A stretch of DNA of 35,226 nt from Longimicrobiales bacterium (GTDB lineage: Bacteria > Gemmatimonadota > Gemmatimonadetes > Longimicrobiales > Gaopeijiaceae): NCBI GenBank assembly GCA_028279425.1, contig JANQNV010000268.1, positions 1-35,226 on the forward strand, given 5' to 3'. Under the pieces are notes generated by a model, which had not been told where the DNA came from, searched no databases, and was given only the letters and a program-made list of their open reading frames with translations. Both the position numbers and the translations under genes were made by a program. Of this stretch, positions 1 through 7,853 are shown one piece after another. Numbering within the stretch: position 1 is the first letter of the stretch; every line of letters begins with the position of its first letter.

Positions 1-199
1 CGCCCGGCCCGCCGGAGTGCGGGTGGCGGCGCTGGCCGGCCGGATCGCCCTCGAAGCGCCCGCTCTGGAGGCGGCCGGGATCGACTACGCGGCCGCGGCG
101 GCTCCCGACGACGTGACCGACCCCGAGGCGTTCGACCAGGCCGGGCCCCGCCTCGCCGCGGTCGCCCGCGCGTTCGCCCGCAGCCAGTTGGGGGGGTGA
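1..199 (+). CDS. 3' end of probable glycerate kinase (partial)
   Basis: The reading frame is open from the left edge (first full codon at base 2) to TGA at 197-199, giving about 65 residues. It begins with a short beta-strand-like stretch (VRVAALAGRI), then an acidic, Ala-rich segment, and ends in an amphipathic helix with ARAFARSQL. This resembles the C-terminal end of type-1 or MOFRL glycerate kinases, where a 'V.ALAG.' strand is followed by a region naming a domain of unknown role and a closing helix. The catalytic part lies outside the window, so the family call is tentative. The frame has the strong G/C third-position bias of its neighbours, so I am confident it is coding even if the name is wrong. 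Confidence 0.5.
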   Translation, partial: ARPAGVRVAALAGRIALEAPALEAAGIDYAAAAAPDDVTDPEAFDQAGPRLAAVARAFARSQLGG

Positions 200-229
200 A
201 CTCTCCCGCTCGCCCGTAGTACCACACCC

Positions 230-556
230 ATGCCGCGCTTCCTTCTCACCAGTCTCGGGGTCTTCGCACTCCTCTTCGGCGCTCCGCGCGACGCGGGTGC
301 GGCCGAGCTGGTTCGGGCCGGTATCGCGCCCTCGGGCGTCGCCCCGCAGATCGAGCTCGCTACCCATGGCGCCGCACCCCGCGAACCGACGTGGAGCAAC
401 GACGCGTCGGGCACGCTCACCGGCGCCACGCTGCATTCGCATGGTGTGGGTTCACCCGCGACGGACGAGCTGCCCGCCGCGCACGACGGGTCGCTCGACT
501 CCAGCCGGAGCAGCCACCTCCGCGTCCTCCCGGACGCCCGGGCACCGCCCGCGTAG
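230..556 (+). CDS. possible small secreted protein, unknown
   Basis: This is a 108-residue frame starting with ATG. The first 25 residues look like a signal peptide: MPRF, then a hydrophobic LLTSLGVFALLF core, then a small-residue AGAA region. The rest is Gly/Ala/His/Ser/Pro-rich with no recognisable domain. No convincing Shine-Dalgarno sequence precedes the ATG. Third positions are mostly G or C, which agrees with coding but is also common by chance here. It lies between the glycerate kinase end and secDF. If it is not a gene, then 200-651 is a 450-base leader in which I see nothing else. Confidence 0.3.
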   Translation: MPRFLLTSLGVFALLFGAPRDAGAAELVRAGIAPSGVAPQIELATHGAAPREPTWSNDASGTLTGATLHSHGVGSPATDELPAAHDGSLDSSRSSHLRVLPDARAPPA

Positions 557-651
557 CCCTCAGAACGACGAAAACCCCACGCGCCCGCGCCGCCCGACCC
601 ACGGGTGGGGCTGGAGCGCGCACATCTCGTTTCTGCCGGGACTACGACGCC

Positions 652-3075
652 ATGAAAACCGTACGATCACGCATCATCCTCATCGCCGTGTTGGCCGTCG
701 CCAGCGCGATATCGCTCCTCCCACGCACCGTGACGGAGCGCCTCCTGGACCCCGAATCGGGGCAGGTCACGACCCGAGACGTCCGTCGGGTGCCCATCGA
801 CCTCGGACTCGACCTCAGAGGTGGTGTGCACCTCGCGCTGGAACTGGATCCCGCACACCCCCCCGTGGAGAACTGCACCGGCGCCATCGACGGCGCCGCG
901 CGGGTCATCCGCGGCCGCCTGAGCCAGTCCGGAACGTCGAGCCCCGTGGTTCAGGCGGCCGAGGACTGCCGTCTCATCGTCGAGCTCCCCGGAGAGCACG
1001 ACCTGGAGCGCGCGCGCGGGATCGTGCAACAAACCGCGTTCCTGGAGTTCCGCCTCGTGCACCTCGACGACCGGTTCGAGGCGCTGTCCCGCCTGCTCGA
1101 AGACGCCGCCGGTGAGGCCGGCCTCGTACGTCGGGGAACCGCGGCCGGGGAGTATCTCGTGCGGGCCGACCGGGTCGCAGACGTGGGCGCAGTCCTCGAT
1201 GCGGCACCCCGGCGAGTGATCCCCAACGACGTGGAGGTCCGGTGGGGCACCGAGGGCGACGGTCTGCTCGGCGACGCCTGGCGAGCGTTCTACCTGGTCG
1301 GCGCCGAGCCGATCATCACGGGCGAAGACCTCGAGGGCGCCACGGCGGCGCACGATCCGATGACCCAGCAGCCACAGGTGCGCTTCGAACTCGACAACGC
1401 GGGGGGCCGAGCCTTCGGGCGGGCGACGGGACGAAACGTGGGCGGCTACCTGGCCATCGTGCTCGATGGTCGGGTGCAGGGCACGCCCGTCATGATCCAC
1501 GAGCAGATTCGGTCGACGGGCAGCATCGAGCTTCCGAACCGCACGATGGCCGACGCGAGTGACCTGGCCCTCGTTCTGCGGGCGGGCGCCCTTCCCGCCC
1601 CCCTCCACATCGTCGAGCAGAGCGGGATCGGGCCCTCCCTGGGAGCGGACTCGATCGAGGCCGGACTCCGGACGTCGTTGCTGGCCGTCGCGTTGGTGAT
1701 GATCGCGATGGTGCTGTACTACCGGGTCTCGGGCGTTCTCGCCGTCGGCGCGCTGGCGCTGTACCTGCTCTTCTCCCTGGGTAGCCTCGCGGCCCTCGGC
1801 TTCACACTCACACTGCCGGGGATCGCCGGATTCGCGGTGGCGATCGGGATGGCCGTCGACGCCAACGTGCTCGTCTTCGAGCGCATTCGAGAAGAGATGC
1901 CGGGGGCCCGTTCGATCCGCACCGCCGTGGACCGGGGCTTTTCCAACGCCCTCTCGGCCATCGTCGACTCGAACGTCACAACGGCCCTCACGGCTGTGAT
2001 CTTGTATCGCGTAGGGACCGAATCGGTGCAGGGGTTCGCCGTCACACTCCTGATCGGACTCTGCGCATCGATGTTCGCGGCGGTGTTCGTCACCCGCACC
2101 TTCTTCTCGATTTGGCTGAGGAGGAAGAGTCGCGCGCAAGGACCCCAATTCTGGTCCATCGGCGGCCTGGCCACGAAGCCGATCGACATCCTCCGTCCCC
2201 GCCGCTGGGTGCTCGCGGCGTCGGGGGCGTTCATCGCGGGGGGGCTGCTGCTGATCGCGACCCGGGGCATGAGCTACGGAATCGACTTCACCGGGGGCAC
2301 GCTCCTCCACGTGCAGACCAAAGGGGTGGTATCGGGCGATCAGGTACGGGCAGCGCTCGCCGAGGGAGGGCTCGACGCGTCGTCGGTGCAGAGCTACGGG
2401 TCGGAGCGCGACTTCCTGATCCGCACCCGGCCCGAAAGCCCCCAGGACGGTGTCGGGGCCGGCGGAGTCCTCGACCAGGCGCGCGCCTCGCTCGATGCGG
2501 GCCTCGGGGAGGGCGCGTACGAGGTGATGCGGGGCGAAGCGGTGGATCCCCAGGTGGGGAGTGAGCTTCAGCACCGCGCCGGCGCGGCCATCGGCCTCAG
2601 CTTCTTGTCGACCCTCGCCTACCTCGCCGCACGCTTCGACGGACGATGGGGACTCGCGGCGGTGATGACGACGGCGCACGACATCCTCGCCACCCTCGCC
2701 TTCATGCGCTGGCTCGACATCGAGGTGAGCCTCATCACGGTCGCGGGGGTGCTGACCGTCATCGGGTATTCCTTGAACGACACGATCGTGATCTTTGACA
2801 GGGTTCGGGAGAACCTCCGCGCGTCACCGGGCGCCGATCTGAGGGAGCTCCAGAACCGCTCGATCGTCCAGACGCTTCCGCGCACACTCCTGACCACCGG
2901 CACGACGCTCACCGCCGCCGTGCTCCTCGCCCTGTTCGGCGGAGCCACGATCCAGCCTCTCGCCCTGGTGATGAGCTTCGGCATCGTGGTGGGCACCCTG
3001 TCGTCGATCTTCGTCGCTTCGCCCGCCTTGTTGTGGCTGAGCCGCAGGCGTGCCGCGAGGGCGGCCGCCTCGTAG
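652..3075 (+). CDS. secDF: protein translocase subunit SecDF (fused SecD and SecF)
   Basis: This 807-residue inner-membrane protein carries SecD and SecF in one chain. The SecDF complex uses the proton gradient to help pull secreted proteins out of the SecYEG channel on the periplasmic side. The SecD half has TM1 near residues 5-24, the D1 motif DLRGG at 54-58, the P1 periplasmic region, and the D4 segment GMAVDANVLVFERIRE near 397-412. The SecF half follows with YGIDFTGG near 541-548 and IGYSLNDTIVIFDRVRE near 703-719. The Asp residues in the two TM4-type motifs (VDAN and NDT) match the proton-conducting positions of the family. The frame is open further upstream, but ATG 652 (MKTVRSR, then a hydrophobic helix) gives the expected N-terminus. 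No yajC is visible next to it. A strong hairpin follows at 3094-3127. Confidence 0.96.
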   Translation: MKTVRSRIILIAVLAVASAISLLPRTVTERLLDPESGQVTTRDVRRVPIDLGLDLRGGVHLALELDPAHPPVENCTGAIDGAARVIRGRLSQSGTSSPVVQAAEDCRLIVELPGEHDLERARGIVQQTAFLEFRLVHLDDRFEALSRLLEDAAGEAGLVRRGTAAGEYLVRADRVADVGAVLDAAPRRVIPNDVEVRWGTEGDGLLGDAWRAFYLVGAEPIITGEDLEGATAAHDPMTQQPQVRFELDNAGGRAFGRATGRNVGGYLAIVLDGRVQGTPVMIHEQIRSTGSIELPNRTMADASDLALVLRAGALPAPLHIVEQSGIGPSLGADSIEAGLRTSLLAVALVMIAMVLYYRVSGVLAVGALALYLLFSLGSLAALGFTLTLPGIAGFAVAIGMAVDANVLVFERIREEMPGARSIRTAVDRGFSNALSAIVDSNVTTALTAVILYRVGTESVQGFAVTLLIGLCASMFAAVFVTRTFFSIWLRRKSRAQGPQFWSIGGLATKPIDILRPRRWVLAASGAFIAGGLLLIATRGMSYGIDFTGGTLLHVQTKGVVSGDQVRAALAEGGLDASSVQSYGSERDFLIRTRPESPQDGVGAGGVLDQARASLDAGLGEGAYEVMRGEAVDPQVGSELQHRAGAAIGLSFLSTLAYLAARFDGRWGLAAVMTTAHDILATLAFMRWLDIEVSLITVAGVLTVIGYSLNDTIVIFDRVRENLRASPGADLRELQNRSIVQTLPRTLLTTGTTLTAAVLLALFGGATIQPLALVMSFGIVVGTLSSIFVASPALLWLSRRRAARAAAS

Positions 3076-3093
3076 AGGGTGTGGGCAGCCGGC

Positions 3094-3127
3094 CCCGGGG
3101 TCCGGAGACGACGCTCCGGTCCCCGGG
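3094..3127 (+). terminator. GC-rich hairpin after secDF
   Basis: Left arm CCCGGGGTCCGGAG (3094-3107) and right arm CTCCGGTCCCCGGG (3114-3127) pair over 14 positions with one mismatch, around a 6-base loop. It starts 18 bases after the secDF stop and lies before the PadR promoter. There is no T-run after it, so a factor-independent terminator role is likely but not proven. Confidence 0.55.
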
Positions 3128-3175
3128 ATCGCTCCGTGGTGCGCCGGCCGAGCGCGACGCGACGCCAGGTCAGAT

Positions 3176-3204
3176 TTGACGAAGGTATATAACTTTGTCA
3201 TAAT
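3176..3204 (+). promoter_or_regulatory. sigma70-like promoter overlapped by palindromic operator (PadR/ADOP operon)
   Basis: TTGACG (3176-3181) and CATAAT (3199-3204) are separated by exactly 17 bases, a good sigma70-type -35/-10 pair in otherwise GC-rich DNA. A 24-bp imperfect palindrome at 3177-3200 covers the spacer. Its left half is TGACGAAGGTAT, and the right half read on the other strand is TGACAAAGTTAT, so 10 of 12 positions match. PadR-family repressors bind such dyads. The palindrome sits about 45 bases before the PadR start, so autorepression of the PadR-permease pair is the simple reading. Confidence 0.75.
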
Positions 3205-3245
3205 CATCGCTCGCGAGGGTTGGCCTGGGCATCGAGGGGGTGGGC

Positions 3246-3581
3246 GTGGCGAAGGGAGAGCGTCTGGGAGAACTCGAAGCCATGGTCCTCGCCGCCGTCC
3301 TGCACGCCGGCGAAGAGGCCAACGGTGCCGCCGTCTACCGCGAACTGACCAGGCGTGGAGGGCGCGACCCGGGCGTCGCATCGATCCACGTCACCCTGCG
3401 GCGTCTCGAAGACAAGGGCCTCGTCGCCTCGCGGGTCGGCACCCCGTCGCCGCGCGGAGGACGCCCGCGACGATTCTACGCACCCACCCCAACGGGCGTG
3501 AGCGCCCTCGAGGCCTTTCGCCGCATGTGGGAGGGACTGCTGAGCGACCTCCCCCTCCCGGGGCCCGAGGCCGGTCGATGA
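3246..3581 (+). CDS. PadR-family transcriptional regulator
   Basis: This winged-helix DNA-binding protein of about 111 residues matches the PadR N-terminal domain across its length: GELEAMVLAAVLHAGEEANGAAVYREL (helices 1-2), then VTLRRLEDKGLVASR (recognition helix and wing start), then GRPRRFYAPTPTGVSALEAF (wing and helix 4). The start is chosen at GTG 3246 because GAGGGG (3234-3239) sits 6 bases upstream. GTG 3240 in the same frame is the alternative. Its stop overlaps the start of the next gene as ATGA, so the two are translationally coupled. PadR genes next to ADOP permeases are typical in Acidobacteria and Gemmatimonadota. It probably represses its own operon through the palindrome at 3177-3200. 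The inducer is unknown. Confidence 0.92.
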   Translation: MAKGERLGELEAMVLAAVLHAGEEANGAAVYRELTRRGGRDPGVASIHVTLRRLEDKGLVASRVGTPSPRGGRPRRFYAPTPTGVSALEAFRRMWEGLLSDLPLPGPEAGR

Positions 3582-6034
3582 ATGCCATCGAGCGTCGGCT
3601 CCTCGAGTGGGCCGAACGCCGCCTTCAGCTCGACGATCTCACCACGACCATCGAGGAACTCGCCGGCGACCGGCGCGACGCGCACGGTTCGCGTGCGGCG
3701 GCGCGCTGGACCCGTCGCGAAGTCGTCCGGGCGGCCGCACGGGCGCTCGCAACGCGCCCCCCTGCTGGGAGCGATCGCAACCTCATCGAGGTGATCTTGC
3801 GGGAGACGCGCTTCGCCCTCCGGCGTGTGCGACGACTGCCCGGTCACGCGCTGAGCTTCGCGATGATCGTGGGCACGGGGATCGGGATCGCCGTCTTCAT
3901 GGCCGAGACACGGTCCCACGTATTGGCACCCGACGACGGGGTGCGTGCCGACGCTCCGCGCGTCACCTGGGTCACCGACCAGGGAGTGCCCCGGCCCACC
4001 ATCGCGCTCACGGGATCCGAGGCCTGGCTGCGGCCGAGCGACGCCCCCTTCCGAACGCTGACCGCCATCTGGCCGTCCGCGCGGGTGCTGGAGACCCCGA
4101 CGGGGCTGCTGAGGGTGACCGGCCAGCGGGTGCTTCCCGGATACCTCGCGGCCCTGGAAGCCCGTCCCCGAATCGGTCGGGGGCCCACGGGCCCCGACGA
4201 GGTCCTGCTCTCACACCGACTGTGGACGGAGCGCTTCGACGCGGACGCCGAAGTGCTCGGTCGCACCGTTCGGATGGACGACCAGCCGGTGCGTGTGGTG
4301 GGCGTCGCACCGCCCGAGTTCCACGGACCCATCTGTTGCGTCCCACCCGACTCCTGGCTGGCCACCGACGCCACGGTCGAGCCCCGACCGGCTCAGCTGT
4401 TCGTGATCGAGCCGACCGACGACGGCGCGGCCTCCGCCTGGCTCGAGCGCTCGACCCGCGCCTCCGATCCTCTACGTCGTCCCGGGCGCGCCACCCTCCG
4501 ACACCCGACGGCGGCTCCCTTCGGCGGCGAACGTGGTTTCGTCGGGCTGATCCTCGCGGTACTCCTCGGCCTGGCGGGCACGGTGTGGGCCACCACGCTG
4601 CTCAGCGGTGCGAATCTGATCGTGTCCGACACACTGGCGCGGCGGGGCGAGCTGCGCCTTCGCACGGCGCTCGGGGCACGCTCGACCGAAACCTGGATCC
4701 GCATCACCTGCGAGGCGGGGGTCCTCGCCGCACTCTCGGCCGCCGCCGCACTCGCCTTCACCGCGGCCTTCACCTCTCTCGCTCCCTGGCTCCTACCGAT
4801 CATCGGCGGTAACACCACCGTGCGGGTGGCCGTCGGCGGGCGCACCCTCTGCCTGGCAGCCGCGGCGGGGGCGCTCAGCGCACTCTTCGCCGCGCTACCC
4901 GCCGTGCTGGTGGCGCTGCGCGTCGGGGCGTCGAGTCGACTTCAGCGCGGTCCGGCGAACAGCCGCTTCGCCGCAGTCGGGCTCGCGGTTCAGGTGGCGC
5001 TCGCATCGACCCTCGTGATCGTGACCGGGCTGTTCGTCGGTTCGCTCCGCACCCTCGACGGCGCCTTCGTCGGCTTCCGCCATGGGGAGACCGCGGTGCA
5101 CTTCCTGTCACCGGCGGCCGACGGCGTTGCCCCTCCGGTACGACTCGTCCTCGATGCCGTCGACGGCCGGGCCGCCCTCACGGCTCGGCTCCCCGTGTAT
5201 GGAGCCCGATGGGACACCGTGTCGACGGGGTCGGGCGATCGCGTCGAGGTCGCGGTGGAGTCGGTGACAGCGGGATTCTTCGATGTGATCGGAAGCACGC
5301 TCGTCTCCGGCGACCCCGCACGGACGCCGACGGAAGCGGTCGTGTCGCGTGATCTCGCGGAGGCCTTCGGCTGGGGCGAAGGTGCCACGGGCTCGACGCT
5401 GATGCTCGCCGACACCCTGGCTCTTCGAGTCACGGGGGTGGTCGAGGCCGCGACCTGGGGTACCGGCGACGACCGACCCACCGTGTATCGGGGCTTCCCC
5501 GACACCGTGTCGAACGCGGTCCTGCTGGCGCGAGGGAGTACCGCCACGGCGTCGGTTCTCCTACCCGCGCTCCGTCCCCTGTCGGTCGCGCTGCGACCCT
5601 TCGACACGCTCGACGGCCTCCACGTGCGGTCCCGGGTGCTCCAGGTCTTTCTCGCCCGCCTCGCCCTCGTGTTCGGCGCCGTCGCGCTCCTCGTGGCGGT
5701 CGGCGCGGTGCACTCCCACTTCCTGCGGTGGGTGCGAGCGCGGGAACGAGACATGGCGATCCGACGCGCCCTCGGCGCCCCCCTTCCCCGCCTCGGGCGA
5801 AGCCTGCTCACGCGTGCGCTACTGCATATCGTTCCGGGGGCCGTTCTGGGCGTCGCGCTGGGGGTCGCCGCGGCGCGGGGGCTCGCCGGTATCGTCGGCG
5901 CGGCCTCCGGCGTCGGCCTCGGACTGTTGGTCGGGACCGGAGGCATCCTCGCTGTGGCCACCCTCCTGGCCCTCGTCGGGCCGATCCACCGCGCGGGCCA
6001 CATCCAACCGATGTCGGTGCTGCGGCACGATTGA
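3578..6034 (+). CDS. ADOP-type ABC transporter permease (MacB/FtsX-like)
   Basis: This is an 818-residue membrane protein starting at ATG 3578, inside the PadR stop codon. The layout is that of the acidobacterial duplicated orphan permeases. A charged cytoplasmic N-terminus (about 1-85) is followed by TM1 (HALSFAMIVGTGIGIAVFM, near 89), a periplasmic MacB-like core, an FtsX-type three-helix block near 315-450, a second TM plus shorter periplasmic core, and a last FtsX block near 690-818 ending PIHRAGHIQPMSVLRHD. Such permeases lack their own ATPase gene and presumably work with a LolD/MacB-type ATPase encoded elsewhere. The family is thought to act in efflux or envelope mechanotransmission; the substrate is unknown. 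The length is normal and there is no sign of damage. Confidence 0.9.
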   Translation: MNAIERRLLEWAERRLQLDDLTTTIEELAGDRRDAHGSRAAARWTRREVVRAAARALATRPPAGSDRNLIEVILRETRFALRRVRRLPGHALSFAMIVGTGIGIAVFMAETRSHVLAPDDGVRADAPRVTWVTDQGVPRPTIALTGSEAWLRPSDAPFRTLTAIWPSARVLETPTGLLRVTGQRVLPGYLAALEARPRIGRGPTGPDEVLLSHRLWTERFDADAEVLGRTVRMDDQPVRVVGVAPPEFHGPICCVPPDSWLATDATVEPRPAQLFVIEPTDDGAASAWLERSTRASDPLRRPGRATLRHPTAAPFGGERGFVGLILAVLLGLAGTVWATTLLSGANLIVSDTLARRGELRLRTALGARSTETWIRITCEAGVLAALSAAAALAFTAAFTSLAPWLLPIIGGNTTVRVAVGGRTLCLAAAAGALSALFAALPAVLVALRVGASSRLQRGPANSRFAAVGLAVQVALASTLVIVTGLFVGSLRTLDGAFVGFRHGETAVHFLSPAADGVAPPVRLVLDAVDGRAALTARLPVYGARWDTVSTGSGDRVEVAVESVTAGFFDVIGSTLVSGDPARTPTEAVVSRDLAEAFGWGEGATGSTLMLADTLALRVTGVVEAATWGTGDDRPTVYRGFPDTVSNAVLLARGSTATASVLLPALRPLSVALRPFDTLDGLHVRSRVLQVFLARLALVFGAVALLVAVGAVHSHFLRWVRARERDMAIRRALGAPLPRLGRSLLTRALLHIVPGAVLGVALGVAAARGLAGIVGAASGVGLGLLVGTGGILAVATLLALVGPIHRAGHIQPMSVLRHD

Positions 6035-6040
6035 GGAGGT

Positions 6041-6071
6041 GGGGGCGAAGCCGACCGGGCCGCCCGCCCCC
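6041..6071. terminator. possible hairpin between convergent genes
   Basis: GGGGGCG (6041-6047) and CGCCCCC (6065-6071) can pair around a 17-base loop in the 43-base gap between two genes that end facing each other. The loop is long and there is no T-run, so this is weak. Confidence 0.35.
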
Positions 6072-6077
6072 CTTCCG

Positions 6078-7685
6078 TCAGTACTGAATCACGACGTCCA
6101 CGACCATGCCACCGAAGCGGCTCTGCATCCAGGGAATCGCCGCCGGTGGATCGGCTCCGCACGAGGACGACAAGAAGAACTTCCAGCGGTCGCCATCGTC
6201 GGTGACTCCGAAGCCGAACGCCGCGGTCCACTGGTGCGTGATCTCCATGCCCCAGAAGGCCGTGTCGTTGAACGAGTGGGCCCGCATGGAATAGCCCTTG
6301 GCCCCGGAGACCTTGGGCACGTAGATCCAGGCCTCGGCGCAGCTCTGGTTGATCTCCGTACCCCAGCTGCCCTGGGCGCTCGACCCCGCGACTTCGACGA
6401 AGGACTGCCCGGTGCCGAGATCCCGCTCGTCGATCACGTCGCCCTCTGCGTTGCGAACGAGGAGGATCACTCGCAGGTCGAGCCGGTCGATGCGCGGGGG
6501 GTTCGGCAACGACAGTTCGGGGTCCCACGCCTCGTAACGGATGGTCGGACTCGTGGATCGTTGCCCCGATGCCTGATCCCACGTGCCGTGGTTGTCGGTG
6601 AACTGCCAGAAGAACCGGAGATCGCTTCGTACCGGTGGCGAGGGACTCACGATGGCCTCGAACGTGGCCTCGCCCCCGAAGTCGATCTCCTGACGGAACG
6701 GGGTGAGCTGAACCGTGAACTGCAGGCTGTTGGTGATGTCCACGGTCTTCTCCCCGATGGGGATCACCGTCACGCGGTCCGCAGCCAGGCCAGTCACCCG
6801 GACCGTGACCTGGTCCACGTGACCCTGGGGTACGATGGGAATCGTGGCCGTGTAGGTGGCCCGGTTCTCCACGGCTTCGATCAGCGTGCCGTTCGTTCCC
6901 GGCGTCGTCCAGGCGAAACCGAAAACCGAGAAGTCCGTGCCGGCCGCGATGCCGGGTCCCACGAGGGTCGCCGTGAGCGTCACGGAGCGTTGCAGATCGT
7001 TCACCTCACCCGGATCGGGAGACAGGGCGATGGTTGGGAGTGGAAGGGTCAGCTGGAAGTCGCTGAACCCCGACGTGCTCGCTGTGACGGTGCCCCGTGT
7101 CACGTCGACGTCGACGTCTCCGAGGGTGTGCCACTGCGTCCCGTCCCAACGGTGCATGGCGAGGCCCTCGGGGTCGCCCCACTCGGGTAGGTCGGCCGGA
7201 TCGAACGACAGCGTGACCCGGACGGGCTCGTCGAAGCTCGCGCCGTCGGGGCCGAATCGATACGCCGTGGTCGCCGTGGCGATATGCGTGGCCGGTAGAC
7301 CCGGCGCCGCCTCCACCGGCTCGACATGAATCACGGTGCCCGGCTGCGCTGCGCCATCGGGGAAGAAGATCTTCACGGCACCGCCGGCCGCCACGATCTC
7401 GGAGTCTCCGGAGGTAACCACCCCGCCGTCCTCCACGCCCACGTCGAGAGATGCGCTTCGCCCCTCGATCACCGCGGTGACGGTAGCCTCACCGGGCGCA
7501 ACGCCCGTCAGAAGCCCCTCAGCGTCGATCGCCGCCACCGCGGGGTCGCTGGAAGTCCACACCACGGCGCGCTCGACGAGCGTCCCCCCCACCGAGTCCA
7601 CCGCGGAAGCGGAGAGCTGGAGCGTCTGACCCTTCACCAGCGCCGTAGGCTCCAGACGGTCGAGGCGCACTTCGGCGACCGGCAC
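6078..7685 (-). CDS. Big_2-domain surface protein, 5'-truncated remnant
   Basis: A frame of 535 residues runs from GTG 7685 to 6078. Residues 1-90 form a bacterial Ig-like (Big_2) domain: VAEVRLDRLEP, GQTLQLSASAVD, VVWTSSDPAVAAID, LLTGVAPGEATVTAVI. Next comes a region with DEPVRVTLSFDPADLPEW, MHRWDGTQWHTLGDVD and GFSDFQLTLP, the pattern of a ZU5/GAIN-like adhesive module. The C-terminal 300 residues look like further beta-sandwich repeats and a unique end. No signal peptide or lipobox is present, although such proteins are exported. DNA just upstream encodes part of another Big_2 domain in a different frame (7693-7830). I think the original gene lost its 5' end and part of a domain. Whether the remnant is expressed cannot be told. 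Confidence 0.6.
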   Translation of the reverse strand: MPVAEVRLDRLEPTALVKGQTLQLSASAVDSVGGTLVERAVVWTSSDPAVAAIDAEGLLTGVAPGEATVTAVIEGRSASLDVGVEDGGVVTSGDSEIVAAGGAVKIFFPDGAAQPGTVIHVEPVEAAPGLPATHIATATTAYRFGPDGASFDEPVRVTLSFDPADLPEWGDPEGLAMHRWDGTQWHTLGDVDVDVTRGTVTASTSGFSDFQLTLPLPTIALSPDPGEVNDLQRSVTLTATLVGPGIAAGTDFSVFGFAWTTPGTNGTLIEAVENRATYTATIPIVPQGHVDQVTVRVTGLAADRVTVIPIGEKTVDITNSLQFTVQLTPFRQEIDFGGEATFEAIVSPSPPVRSDLRFFWQFTDNHGTWDQASGQRSTSPTIRYEAWDPELSLPNPPRIDRLDLRVILLVRNAEGDVIDERDLGTGQSFVEVAGSSAQGSWGTEINQSCAEAWIYVPKVSGAKGYSMRAHSFNDTAFWGMEITHQWTAAFGFGVTDDGDRWKFFLSSSCGADPPAAIPWMQSRFGGMVVDVVIQY

Positions 7686-7692
7686 CGGGGTG

Positions 7693-7830
7693 AGACGTCC
7701 AGTTCACGACACGGTCGGCGAGGGTGCGGCCCTGGGCGTCCCGGAGTGAAGCCTCGAGCTGGGTCGTCTCGGTGGCGAGCCTCCTTGCAGGGGTTCCAAC
7801 CCTCCACGCGGATGGACGTCGAACTACGGA
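7693..7830 (-). pseudogene. Big_2-domain fragment, frame-shifted 5' part of the neighbouring gene
   Basis: On the minus strand this stretch reads TTQLEASLRDAQGRTLADRV followed by VNWTS, which is the first half of a Big_2 domain up to its W-T-S strand. The frame then differs from the downstream gene at 7685. The roughly 45 residues that normally follow (the second half of the domain) are missing. A deletion with frame change at about 7686-7693 explains this. The open frame is bounded upstream by TGA at 7831-7833, close to the stop of the permease gene. Confidence 0.6.
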
Positions 7831-7853
7831 TCACCTTACCAAGCGGGGGTCGC

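Noticed and set aside
667..2679. 670-residue minus-strand ORF opposite secDF
   Set aside because: It is an antisense frame kept open by high GC. It is rich in Arg, Gly, His and Glu, with no domain pattern, while secDF on the other strand has every family motif.
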